Below, in pieces: positions 1-10,394 of a stretch of 64,000 nt of DNA. Made by a program: the position numbers and the translations under genes. The notes beneath the pieces are model-generated. The model did not search any database, was not told the origin of the DNA, and saw nothing but the letters and a program-made list of their open reading frames with translations. Source of the DNA: Cristatella mucedo (Eukaryota; Bryozoa; Phylactolaemata; Cristatellidae); NCBI GenBank assembly GCA_009760855.2, contig WPIO01000045.1:152001-216000 (forward strand). The letters are read 5' to 3'. Numbering within the stretch: position 1 is the first letter of the stretch; every line of letters begins with the position of its first letter.

Positions 1-469
1 AGCATGGAATTAGCTCCTGATAAAATGCATTCACCATAATGCGATAGACTTATTACTTGGGATTGACTTTATTGAGTCTCTAGTCTATTAGATAATCTGC
101 ATTGACAGTTGTCTGAAAACTCAGTCTCAAATGCCAAACTAAATGGAACGTAGTTCACAAGGCTTCTTCCACCTGCTGGCGACAAGTCCACTTTCAAAAG
201 CTTTTATAGTGTTTCACTCCGGAAATTATGTTGCTCTCGTAATTGCTTCGAAAGTTATGTGATTTGTGTGCCATTAACGCATGACTGCACAATTCGCACG
301 TAACCACGCACCTGTAAAAATAGACTCTGGAACACAGTGGGAGGTTCTTAAACTCGCACTCATTTCAGCTGGTAGAATTAAGCCAGTCAACGCTGACATG
401 CTGCAAAATAGAAACCTACTTATTGGGGTTGAATTAACGTCAAACTTTCAGTCCGAGCTTCAGCAAGCT

Positions 470-615
470 GCCACTATGCATCTACGTGTATGCATGCATG
501 TACGTATGTATCTCCGTCAGTAACTCCACAAAGTCATAAAGACCATGTGGGTGTTATGCAGGAGAGTTTTGTATAGCGCACTCACAGCCTGAGCGGCTTT
601 CGGTAGGCATGTAAT
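470..615 (-). mobile_element. LINE family B, 3'-end fragment (B5)
   Basis: Read on the minus strand, this matches the last coding bases and 3' UTR of the family B copy at 4780-6000: the region after GCCTACCGAAAGCCGC, then GTGAGTGCGCTATACAAAAC, then the GACTTTGTGGAGTTAC stretch. It ends in ACATACGTACATGCATGC simple sequence, the usual family B end. It is heavily 5'-truncated and non-coding. Confidence 0.6.
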
Positions 616-1944
616 TACCAAACAATCCATTACTAGATCATGTTTCAGCTTCAGTATCTGAAAAGTCTTTATAATGAGATTTAGTTCGCCTAGGACATTT
701 TTACCGGGCTCCATTTAACAAATATCTACTTATTATTACCTATTTTTATGCACAGACACTGGACTAGCACACTTTTTAAGTTATGTTGTCAGTCCTAGTG
801 CATGCATTTCTGGAAACGGGTCTCCGAGCTACTTTTGTCTACAAAACCCTCGATAGCTCACATAATAAATACTTGTATCACGTGATTGCAATAGACCCAA
901 CCTTGAAGTTGTTTCTTTTGGAAGTGCCTGACCATCGGCGGCTTGCAAATTCAACCTCCACTATCGCTTCAGGTCGCTGATGCCTCTCAGTGGTATCTTT
1001 ATTTTTAGCAATTTTTACTTGTAAATTAACTTTCTTGAGAATCATAACTCTTTTAGTCACTCGACCTGACAACGGCTAGGAAATCTAGGTTTTCCAACAC
1101 ATGCGAATCAAGGCTAGTTAGAGAACGTTTGGCCGCGAATCTACCGATACTCATCAGGAGGTTCCTTTCAGCTGTTTGTGTTCGATGATGGCTAATGTTC
1201 TCTCCACGTCATATCAAACATAGCCTGTCGTTACTTTAAATCCGCAGAGTTTGAGCTCCAATGTGTACATTTGGGTCTTGCTGAGGCTTTTTCAAAGTCA
1301 AAGCCCACGGAGTCTTGCAAGTGACTGTTGGCCATCACTTGCGGACGCAGTCAAATATCCACCGATGCGTTGACGTTTAATTCGGAATCGTGCCAATCGG
1401 GAAAGCCTGGAAGCCACAAATGTACCTGACGCCTCTTGAATGTGGCCAAGTGGCAAGGGCAGTGTGAGCCTTTTTTGCTCTCCGCGTGCACAGATCGCCG
1501 CAACCATTGCATGTACGACGAGAAATAAGCCAGCGCTTCTCGTTTGATTAAGTGCAAACATAATTGTGGTGCCAGCAAATGCGACGCAAAAGTTCGATGG
1601 GAGCACAGCATTTCTCAGCATACTAAAGCCACGCCATAGGCGCAGAGGAAGTGAGAGTGAGCTAGACGGCGCAGCGCCTTTCTCCTGATTACATTTATCA
1701 ACTCCCCAGAGTAGAACTAGGCCCTGCCACAGATAAAGGGGCTACAGATGACGTCGTGGTTTTCTGCAGGCCTCGGCAGCAGTGCTGAGCGGGTCGCCGC
1801 TCACAAGCAGCACTGCCATACACCACTCCCACCAACCAAGGCACAAACACATGCCCAAAGGGCATCTATTGAATGCAAGCCCGAATTGCTGGCCCCATCG
1901 TTAGTCATGGGTAGCCATGATTGAGCAGCATCCTGGCTGCCGAG
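616..1944. other. Unassigned region
   Basis: Only short overlapping open frames lie here, including a 107-codon minus frame at 1298-1621 that resembles no family I know. No repeat boundary or RNA gene was recognised. Positions 1-469 are likewise featureless. Confidence 0.4.
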
Positions 1945-2075
1945 ATGGTTTGACCCAGTGGTTAAGGTGCTCGCCTCGACCATGATTTGGCCGAGGTGGT
2001 GGGCTTGAGCCCACCGCACATGTGAAGTGCTTGGATATAGATCAAGTTTTCTTGAGGTGCTTTAAAAAAGAACTA
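1945..2075 (+). mobile_element. SINE-1 copy (tRNA-derived head, L2-like tail)
   Basis: A tRNA-like head carries the A-box-like GACCCAGTGGTTAAGGTGCT and, about 45 bases on, the B-box-like GGGCTTGAGCCC. After it comes a short tail, GTGAAGTGCTTGGATATAG ... TTTTCTTGAGGTGCTTTA, a degraded form of the family A LINE 3' hairpin. The same head-plus-tail layout recurs at 4405, 12528 and 55490. Confidence 0.6.
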
Positions 2076-2144
2076 TATGCCCTACAGTCGACAAGGTGGA
2101 GCCTTCGGTCGTGGTAAAGGTAGTCTAATAAAAGGTCACTATGT

Positions 2145-3620
2145 AGCAGGACACCCAGATTTCGTGCAGATTAATTAGGAGATATGCTGGCAGAGCCAAT
2201 TTTGAGAGCTAGGTTGTTACGTTCCCAATGACACATATTTTCCCACAACTACTACCTTGATTATATAATCATTCGATTTAGGAATGTTTGCTGGCTTCCA
2301 TATGCGGATGTCATCAATGCATGCAGCATGGAAGTTGTGAGACTTTGATGTGCTGTAGTGCTTGAAGGGATTAAAGTATAGGTACAATTTAATGTCATCT
2401 GCATAGAAGTGAAAGCCTTGATTTTGCTTGGCATTCAAATCGGCGAGAAGAGAATATAAACCGTGAAAAAAACGGATGAAACACAGAACCATGAGATAAT
2501 AATACAAAAATAGGAATAATAATTTGTTTGTCATAGCGCCCTCAGAAAATCAATCTATTTCTAGGCACTTTACATCTGCTGCGAAGAAAGCGCGATCAAA
2601 TGATTAGGTACCCCCAACTTGAGTAACTCTTTGGAGGATCATAGCTCGTTCAAATCAATACTACGGACTCTTCCACTGAAAAAGAACCTAAACCATTGCA
2701 ATGCAGTACAAGTGATGCCCATGCGTCACGAGAGGCACTCGAGAAGGACTTTGCGTAAAACAATATTAAAATGTTCGGAAATATCTAGCGCAGCAACCCG
2801 AGAGACTCTACCTCAGTCTGCATTCGCCAGAAGGTCGTTATATGCCAGAAGCAATGCTGACTCTAATGGAGTGATTAGCTATAAAGCCAGAGTATTCTTT
2901 ACTAGCTTGGTTTGAAGTTTGCATGCGAGAGTTCAGCCGGTCTGCCATGCCTCTTTTCGGTGTCATTGATAAGAAAGGTAGAAGGAAAACGGAGAAGTTA
3001 CTTCAGCTCTCTAGGCCTCTAGTGTTGCTTTCTTTTGCAATAGCCTTAACACAGTCTTTTTTAAAGATGCTGGGATATGACCTGCGGCTAATGACTTACT
3101 TTATATTTAGCTATGCGTGGTAGGAGCAGATATATTCATCCTAAATAGATGGCGGAGGTAATAGGTTCTAGAGAACTAGTTGTCTTATTTGACTGCGATA
3201 CGAACTTACGGAATAAGTCAGTGGTGGCTTCCTTGAATGTATGCATTGAGGTGATACGACCAGAATTGGGGGACTGGATTCCGGAGGAGATGCGGCCACC
3301 CTAAGTATGGACTGCCTGATCTTGGCTTGATCTTGATGGCAAAAAAGCTAGAAAAAAAGCGATCGGCTAGATCGTCATCTGCATCACTAGGCAAGTAGCA
3401 AGGACCTGAGAGCGGTTGAAGAGATGGCTAATCGTAGACATTAGCTTTTTGGATTGTGTTCCTACGATTTAACACTTTCTGTAGCAGCCTGACTTTGCCT
3501 TTGCGAGGATCTAATAGTACGGTCTACAGTCTTCCTCGTATCGAGGGCCCAATTGGATGCTGTTCCTATTTCTATTACTGAGAGGCCTCACTGTCTATGC
3601 GATAGCACCAAGCTGTATCG
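2145..3620 (-). mobile_element. LINE family A (L2-like), old copy with linker and RT (A0)
   Basis: A decayed non-LTR retrotransposon in minus orientation. In element order it shows the endonuclease-RT linker (about 3560-3330; residues reading EYEDCCRPYY...AKAKS and DDLADRF, as in the copy at 49040-52325). It continues with the RT N-terminal part near 2940-2880 (ANHS region), the RT core 2860-2610, and the RT active-site motif YADD at 2397-2408. It stops near 2145, before the 3' tail. Frames are broken by stops and shifts, so it cannot be expressed. A separate family A tail is inserted at about 2490-2606. Confidence 0.7.
2490..2606 (-). mobile_element. LINE A 3' tail inserted inside A0
   Basis: The (TAA)-rich end, CATAGCGCCCTCAGAAAATC, TTTCTAGGCACTTTACATC and TGCTGCGAAG form the family A 3' hairpin in minus orientation. 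The RT sequence of A0 resumes on each side (ACACAGAACC to the left, GGTACCCCCAACTTGAG to the right), positions that are contiguous in the copy at 19355-20832 (about 20545). So this is a severely 5'-truncated later insertion. Confidence 0.65.
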
Positions 3621-4224
3621 AACCTTATGTGTCATCCATGCTACAGAAAATCTCTTGCATAAAACTATCAGACTTCTAGTAACATCGCATATTCCATAAA
3701 TAAAAACGTGCCTAAATGCACGAATATTGAATAAAATTTTGCATACATAAAATCACACAAGGGTATGCAAAACAACCTCAAACACTATCATAAATAAATG
3801 GGCACTTACGCTCAGGTGGGCAACCAAACCCTTATTTCTAATTCGATACCAATAACATGTGTCGATCAGGAATCATAAACACAAATATTAGTATATCGCC
3901 AACGGAGATATTTAAAAACGTCCGCTGTGAAATTATATTGCAATGTTAATGAGTTAATGAATTATTTGTTTGTGATAACAGGGTTCTATGTAAGTACCAC
4001 AAAGCAAAGCAGTGCATATGGATGGAGTAAACATGGTAAAGAGCAGGTCAGGTTTTAGCCTCATTAATGGTCGAAAGAGTTGTAAAGCCAGTTAATGTCA
4101 CGATATCATTTAGTAGGGACTTTCAGGCTATGGAGCCTGAAAAGGGAAGGCTCAGCGTTCGACGGATTTGAGGTTGGATAGAAGCTGAGAAAAGTATTTG
4201 AAGGCAGACAATGCAAGGTTTGAG
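3621..4224. other. AT-rich region, little recognised
   Basis: AT-rich sequence with no long frame. Positions 4110-4215 weakly resemble the C-terminal coding part of family A on the minus strand (a TTCAGGCTATGGAGC block, then GGATTTGAGGTTGG), but too degraded to call firmly. Confidence 0.3.
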
Positions 4225-4390
4225 TTGATAATAATTGTAAAAACAATAATGCATTTGATATAGCATTCTCAGAGAAATCACTCTGTGTCTAGGCAATTTA
4301 AATGTGCTGGATACGAAGCACGATTGAATGGCTAGTGATCGCATACTCAATAAACCACAGGAATAACATGGTTGAACGATGAATGAGTGA
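4225..4390 (-). mobile_element. LINE A 3' tail fragment
   Basis: Minus-strand family A end: AATAATGCATTTGATATAGC, TCTCAGAGAAATCACTCTG, TGTCTAGGCAATTTAAATG, followed by GAATAACATGG from the 3' UTR. No coding sequence remains. Confidence 0.6.
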
Positions 4391-4404
4391 ATGATTCAGA
4401 AAGG

Positions 4405-4680
4405 CAGAGATTTGGGTCTTAGCCCAGGGGTAACGAGCTCACTCTTCATGAAAGTGATCGTAGGTTCGAGACCTGCACAATACGCTCCTATCATGCCAAT
4501 GCCAGCCGAGTTGATAGCCGGTATGCCTTGTTAGCTCTACGTTAATAAGGCTATTGAATCAGCAAACGATACCCGTCCATTTAATTTCTCGCCCAGCAAA
4601 TGTAAAGCGCCTAGAAAGAGATTGAGTTCTCTAAGGGAGCTTTATCAAATGCATTATTATTATTAATATTATAAATCGAA
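4405..4680 (+). mobile_element. SINE-1 copy, longest, with full LINE A tail
   Basis: The tRNA-like head has GCCCAGGGGTAACGAGCTC (A-box region) and GTAGGTTCGAGACCTG (B-box region). A middle segment of about 110 bases follows. The 3' end, GCAAATGTAAAGCGCCTAG ... TTCTCTAAGGGAGCTTTATC and (ATT)n, is almost identical to the family A LINE tail. This is the clearest example here of a SINE carrying the LINE recognition end. Confidence 0.68.
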
Positions 4681-4779
4681 ACAACCTAACAATCAATGAC
4701 AAGAAATCAAATTATGCGAATCATGTTAATTTTTCTGGGAGCCTCGCCATCTCATTTCTTCGTATACCATCAGCATTCG

Positions 4780-6000
4780 GCTCACCAAAACTCGGATCCC
4801 TGTCATGTGAGGTCACGTCTCAGACACGAGAAGGGTCACCTGTGGAGTCCCTCAAGGGTCTGTACTCGGCCCCTTGCTGTTCTCCATTTATACACAATCT
4901 CTGGGAAAGGTGATTAAGGCACATGGAATAGGATATCCCTTCTATGCTGACGATACTCAGTTGTATTTGCCATTCAAACCGTCGGAATCTGTTGCGGCAA
5001 CTGAGAAACTGAATGCTTGCCTTGCCGATATTCGATCTTGGATGTCGGAAAACTTCCTGAAATTAAATGATGATAAAACCGAACTGCTGCTCATAGGACA
5101 CCCTAAGCCTGTGGCTGGATTAAAAGGCTTTGCTGTTCTAATAGGTGATGCTATTGTGCGGCCATCACCACGTGCTCGAAATTTAGGTGTCGTATTCAAC
5201 AGCTGCCTCAATTTCAAAAGCTTCATTCAGAAGACTGCTTCTGCAGCTAGCCATCACATCCGATTCCTATCCAAGATTAGGACCTGTCTCCCACAGTGGC
5301 TTGTAACAAATTCAACTAGCTCTTTTGTTCTGTCTCGGCTTGATTATTGTAATTTCCTTTTGGCTAGGCTGCCAAAGAAAGCTATTATGCCACTACAGCA
5401 GACAATGAATATGGCTGCAAGGCTAGTCATCTAGTCCCAGCGGTTTGAGCACGTGTCTCCTTTGCTGAAAGAGCTAGGATGGTTGCCGGTTGAGCAAAGG
5501 ATCCAGAGCAAAGCTCTTACGCTGACCCACAAAGCCTGCCACGGCTTGGCTCCTTCGTACCTAGCTGAACTGCTGCATCTTTTTCAGCCTGTTCGCGCCC
5601 TCAGATCCTGTGTGGACAATACATTAGCCGTCACATTCCTCAGCTTGAAGACAGTTGGCGACAGAAGCTTTAGCTCTGCAGGTCCTAGACTGTGGAACTC
5701 GTTTCCACATTTCTTACGCAACGACAACTACTCTCCTACTGCCGACTATGGCACATCTTTTTCAGCGGTCCTGAGCTGCTACTTCTATGGTACTCACTAC
5801 CTCAACTGCTCTCCTGACTCTGCTATGCTTCCCACTTTCTCTTTGTTGCGTGAGACGAAGTCTGTTGGCTACCGAATGCGTACCGAAAGCCGCCTAGGCT
5901 GTGAGTGAGCTATACAACACTTTCCTGCGTAACACCCACACGGTCTTTATGACTTTTTGGAGTTACAGACGGAGAAGAATTACATTACATACATTACAAT
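4780..6000 (+). mobile_element. LINE family B, RT to 3' end (B1)
   Basis: A 5'-truncated non-LTR retrotransposon of the CR1/L2 type. The RT frame enters near 4813 with [16 protein letters not shown] (motif B), then FYADDTQLY (4942-4968, catalytic YADD). It runs on through [13 protein letters not shown] and the conserved LGWLPVEQRI block to a stop at 5906-5908. One in-frame TAG at 5432-5434 splits an otherwise continuous frame of about 360 codons; a further one-base shift probably lies near 4810. The 3' UTR ends in ATTACATACATTACA-type simple sequence. It differs from family A in protein sequence, and it lacks the hairpin tail. Probably the youngest family B copy here, but inactive. Confidence 0.8.
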
Positions 6001-6267
6001 ACATACGGAACGTAACTTCAAACTACCAAAAATATGTTAAATTTGAGAAAGAATGACACATCCCCCGGCCAAAGATCGAACGTCCAACTGGTAGTATTGC
6101 AATCGTGCAGACGAGATCGTCCCCGGTTCTCTGCCGGTGGACAGTGTGATGCTGAGCTGCAGTGTGGTTAAAACACAGGCGGCCATAATTGGGTGCCGAA
6201 AGCAACAGTTTATTGTTGGCCTCTTAGTATTGGTTATGCGCCGGCGCAAGCGCTTTATGGGGTGAGC
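6001..6267. other. Unassigned, possible LTR-like end
   Basis: On the minus strand CAACAATAAACTGTTGC at about 6200-6216 carries an AATAAA signal in a setting like an LTR R region, but no second LTR or protein was seen. Confidence 0.2.
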
Positions 6268-6420
6268 ACCGAACCGACGGAGTTAACTGCTCGAACTCCC
6301 GAAGCCCGAGTATAACCAACTACCCTGTGAGTTTACGCGGGGCGTACCGGACCGGTGGAGTTAACTGTGCGAACTCCCGATGCCGTGTATGATAAACTAT
6401 CCTACGTGTGCATCGCTAGC
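6268..6420. repeat. Two tandem units of about 78 bp with inverted GGAGTT/AACTCC
   Basis: ACCGAACCGACGGAGTTAAC at 6268 and ACCGGACCGGTGGAGTTAAC at 6346 start two related units. Each holds GGAGTT and AACTCC arms 9 bases apart (6279-6299; 6357-6377), so each could form a small hairpin. Confidence 0.65.
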
Positions 6421-7639
6421 GATTGTCCCAACCCCGATGGGGGGCCGCTACAGCACCCCAAGATACGAACAGCTAACTGAGTAGCCAGCAGAACACAATT
6501 TTGCAGTTTAAGTTGCACTTAGCTGTCCGTCGCCGTAGGTTCGTCTTTCGTGCTCTCGAAGCGTAGTCTCGCATCGACTGCCGAAGCTGCAGCCTCGAGC
6601 TCTCGGGGCGTCCCGTTATATTCTCTCTCCCCTCAACTCCTGACCTCGCGCGCAGCTGCTATTTCTACTTCAGCATATTAGTCGGTGCACATCATGACCG
6701 CAACGTCTGCACCAGGCTGCATTCGAACTTTGGCGGGTAGACCAGGAGCCGGGCCTGAAGTAGGTGTCCAAGTCGAACCCGCTAAGACAACCACATTAGT
6801 AGCTCCATCTCCTAACCGCATCACCTGCATAAAGCTCCATTCTAACCTGAGCTAGGTAAGTCAGGAGCTGGGTCTGTATTAGGTGCCCTAGTCGACCCCA
6901 CAAAAGCAAGGGCTCCCACCGCGGCTAAGCTGAGAGCTGCACCAGTGCAGTTTAATAAATTATACAAGCTTAAACCCCCTATCGGCAGGGGCCTAGTCCC
7001 GCCTCCGCTTCCCCGCCCCGCCCATAGCAACCGGCTGCAAATGACATTTCAAGACCCAATCCTTATTTCCTTGAAAGAAACATATTGGTATGTTTTCATG
7101 AGCTCAGAAACCAGAAGTGGTTATTTTTTGGCACGTAGACAATCATAAGGGGTAAAGTATGAGAATTTACTAATGCCGTGGCCGCCGTAACTAAGCAGTC
7201 CATTACCACTGCACCTACTGAATCACGGGTTGTTGATCTGGTCTCTGCAGCGGCCATTATCCACGAGGCCACATTTTGGTAGCCGGTCATCGTGATGACT
7301 TGGATAGAGCTAGCACGTCGTTCATTTGGAATCAGTCTGAAAATGTTGATTCGATTTTATTTTAGGGAAATTGTGGTGATTTTGAGTTCTCAATAATGCC
7401 GTTTATAGCTTGAGATGTGTATTGGCGAACGTGGGTCGGACGCCCGAGTGGTTTGAGTGCCAGTGGTATGAGAGCTATCGTGCCTACCTTCGCTATCATG
7501 CTTATGTCATATCTCCGACAAGAGTGATCCGATAAAATTGAAATGTATGATAGTGTGAAACTTGTGATCCACCAGAATAATATATTGACAGCTTTGACCA
7601 CGTGTTGTGATGGTTATGGGTTTTTTTTAAATCAAGGTA
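6421..7639. repeat. Unassigned region with a diverged duplication
   Basis: Two related segments of about 48 bases start at 6734 (GCGGGTAGACCAGGAGCC) and 6851 (GCTAGGTAAGTCAGGAGC), 117 bases apart, both ending AGTCGA(A)CCC. The rest has no recognised gene or element. Confidence 0.4.
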
Positions 7640-7715
7640 TGGGCTGCCGGCTGGTTGAGCTATAAGCTGGCAATTTTGACTGTGCCTCCTGAACAGTTAG
7701 GTTTCGAGCCCTTGA
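7640..7715 (+). mobile_element. Possible tRNA-like SINE head
   Basis: GGCTGGTTGAGCTATAAGC followed at B-box distance by GGTTTCGAGCCC. No matching copy or recognised tail was found, so this is weak. Confidence 0.25.
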
Positions 7716-9114
7716 TACGCTACAGATTGACCATCTATGGCCACGTCGACTTGAAATTTGGAATATAAGCTCCGGCCAACTTGTTTGACCCGAGGCTTTC
7801 TTAAGTTTGGTTAAATGGGAAGTGAATATTGTCCCTCTGTAATTTGATGTCACATGATCGACACTTTCCTGATAAATATAATTTTTAAGCATCACGAACA
7901 CTTTTTATTTTACTTTTTTGAAGAATCTCAGGCTAACCAGAAGTGTTCTGCATCTTATGAGATGTTGAACATATTTCTACAATGCATTGTAATAATGGAT
8001 CTGTTTGAATAAAACGAAAGGATATACCGAAGCGAAAATTTGACCTTGACTTTTACAGGTCATCAGAAAGTATAAGTGGCTGGCGCAATGGTTACATCAA
8101 AAGATAATATTGCTCTTGTTGTTTGTGCATATTTGCATGCTTGTCGGTCAATTTTTATTTGTGAAATAAATTACAGCTCGGGTAGCTGTGCCAGTGCCTG
8201 GCAATTAGCAACTAATATCGAAAAGCCCTGACCGATAAAGCGCGGCTAGCGACTTGCAGATGCAGTACCGATGCACGAAGGTAAACCAGAAGTAACTGCA
8301 CGTGGCAGCTCCACAGACTATGTGCATACACCAAGATAATGAGTCCATATCCATTGCATATACTAAAAGAGGCTGTGCCAATCAAAGCCTCACTTTTTTT
8401 AAATTGAGCAGAGCGTTAACAGCTGCCGCCGCTGGTGACAGTGGTAGAGTGTTCAACACTTCTATCGTCGGCCAAGGTGCATGTTGGCTTTCGTGTGGCA
8501 GAGATAGCATCAGTCAACTCCCTACTGGTGCCTAGCTTCGTGCAAACTCCCACCTGACTCAAGGCTTAGAGCACAGTTGACTACCTATTGCATGGAGTGG
8601 CTGTAAAGCACTAAACTCGGAAATATGATATAACTGTTTCTCATTCCTTGCAATTAAGGCACGTCGTCTACCATTTCGACCATCATTTTGTGGCCGATCG
8701 AGCTTGCCACCTTTTCGCTGTTCACGAGATTCCAGCTCCAAGCGGGTTAGTTCTAAGCGTATCCTTCCGGTGACCACGCAAAACTTGGATAATAGATGAA
8801 CGATAACATTATTATTATTATTAATTCAAATAACCCTGTCAATATCCCAGACACTGTCCGATTGTGCGTGCATTGCAGTTGTCAGCAGAAACTATTTGGC
8901 TTCTGCTCCGTCACTAGCCAGGAAGCTTCATGTGGCTTTTACTTGAGTTGGACCAAGTAGCCAAAGCAATCTGCATAATCGGTTACGTTTTTATACGAGG
9001 GTAATTTTTGCGATAGCTAGGTCAGTGGACGAAGCACCTCTAAGAACTCTGATCAACGAACGACCCCCAGATGGAGGCAAAGTCCTTACGTCAAATGCTA
9101 CTAAAGCCTGTAAC
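7716..9114. other. Unassigned region
   Basis: No long coding frame, recognised repeat or RNA gene. An (ATT)n run at about 8810-8822 resembles a LINE A end but has no hairpin beside it. Confidence 0.35.
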
Positions 9115-9117
9115 TCG

Positions 9118-9165
<48 letters not shown>
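9115..9165. repeat. (CT)n microsatellite
   Basis: CTCGCTCTCTCTC then an almost pure CT run. Frames reading LSLSLS or RERERE across it are repeat artefacts. Confidence 0.95.
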
Positions 9166-9166
<1 letters not shown>

Positions 9167-10289
9167 GACAGACGTCACAACATTCCCTGACTCTACGACA
9201 TTTTGAGGGATGCTGGAAGCGCAATTATTCCTCACTAAATATTCTGGGCCCCTGCGAACCAATCTTTGTGTGCACACCTGTGCTACTATTGCGAATATTT
9301 TTAACAACCAATTGTCAAGCTTCCTTTACCGCAGGCGTTCAGTGCCTAGAAAGATAGTTCACGATCAGGGCATTGTGTAAATGTATTAACGGTATCAGTA
9401 TCATTACTTCTTTGGCTAAGCAGATGCAAAAGCCGTGACCAGGTGAACGACCGGGGGTGGCTTTCACGGAACACCCATCGTTGGACACTACGAAACTTTG
9501 CATTGTGCACAACTAAAGGCTTGAAAAGCAGCTGCTTAAATATAGGTGCCAGCCAAAGTCCTTGTTTAGGAACTCAGTAGGGATCGGAGTATCGTCATAT
9601 ACTTTACCACTAAGGTGGACGATCTAAGAAGTCGGAGATGTCAGTGAAGCTCGACCACTGATCCCACCGCTGGCTGGATCGGTGGGCCGACAAGCGGACC
9701 TTCTCGGATATTGTAAATGCCTGAAAATGAAGGTAGTGTGTCCAGCGGTAGTTTTGGAAGAAGCAGTACGAAACTTCAGCGGCCCCCTCGGTGCATTCAT
9801 GTTATTTTCATAATTTTAATTCATTATCTTAGTACCCTGGGAGAACATAAGCTCTACCCGAGCACTTTACAAATGTCGCAGGACTCAAGCCAACGATTTT
9901 CTGCATAACAGTGAACCAGGCGACGACGGCAGTTCTTTTCGGAGTCTCACGGAGACACATTCATACGGGAGTGGTAAACAACACTTTATCTTTATTACTT
10001 TCAAAGCGTACATATACGAGAGCTCGATGAATCGCAGCTTACGACAAGAAATATAAATTTCTTTAGTGGCCTGACGTTACACTACCTCATCTACTTAACT
10101 GTTGGCCACAGGCAAGCCACTCGGAAATGTGGGCATGCAAATGTATAATTCTGAGAGGGGCTAGGGTGCACGCACATCTCGACCAAGGTGGATGCCCTTT
10201 ACAGTGAATGTAAAGTGCCTTGAAAGAGCACGAGTTTTCTGGGTCCGCTGTGCAGATTTATTAGCTTATGAACCCGATGGTGGTAACCT
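9166..10289. other. Unassigned region
   Basis: No recognised gene. On the minus strand an AATAAAG signal near 9990-9997 precedes GT-rich sequence, possibly a decayed polyadenylation or LTR end; not supported further. Confidence 0.3.
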
Positions 10290-10307
10290 GGGTTACCATG
10301 GTAACCC
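10290..10307. repeat. 18-bp perfect palindrome
   Basis: GGGTTACCATGGTAACCC reads the same on both strands. An additional GGTAACC lies just upstream at 10282-10288. Confidence 0.85.
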
Positions 10308-10394
10308 GGTTGAGGGTGGACTGCGATAACTACTTGAATATTGGTCCAAATTATGTGCAAGTAGGCTAAACATTGTTGGGCTCGTCAAGTTCTG

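Noticed and set aside
1945-2020. Possible functional tRNA gene
   Set aside because: A and B boxes are present, but no proper acceptor or anticodon stem pairing; the same head recurs joined to LINE-like tails, so it is a SINE.
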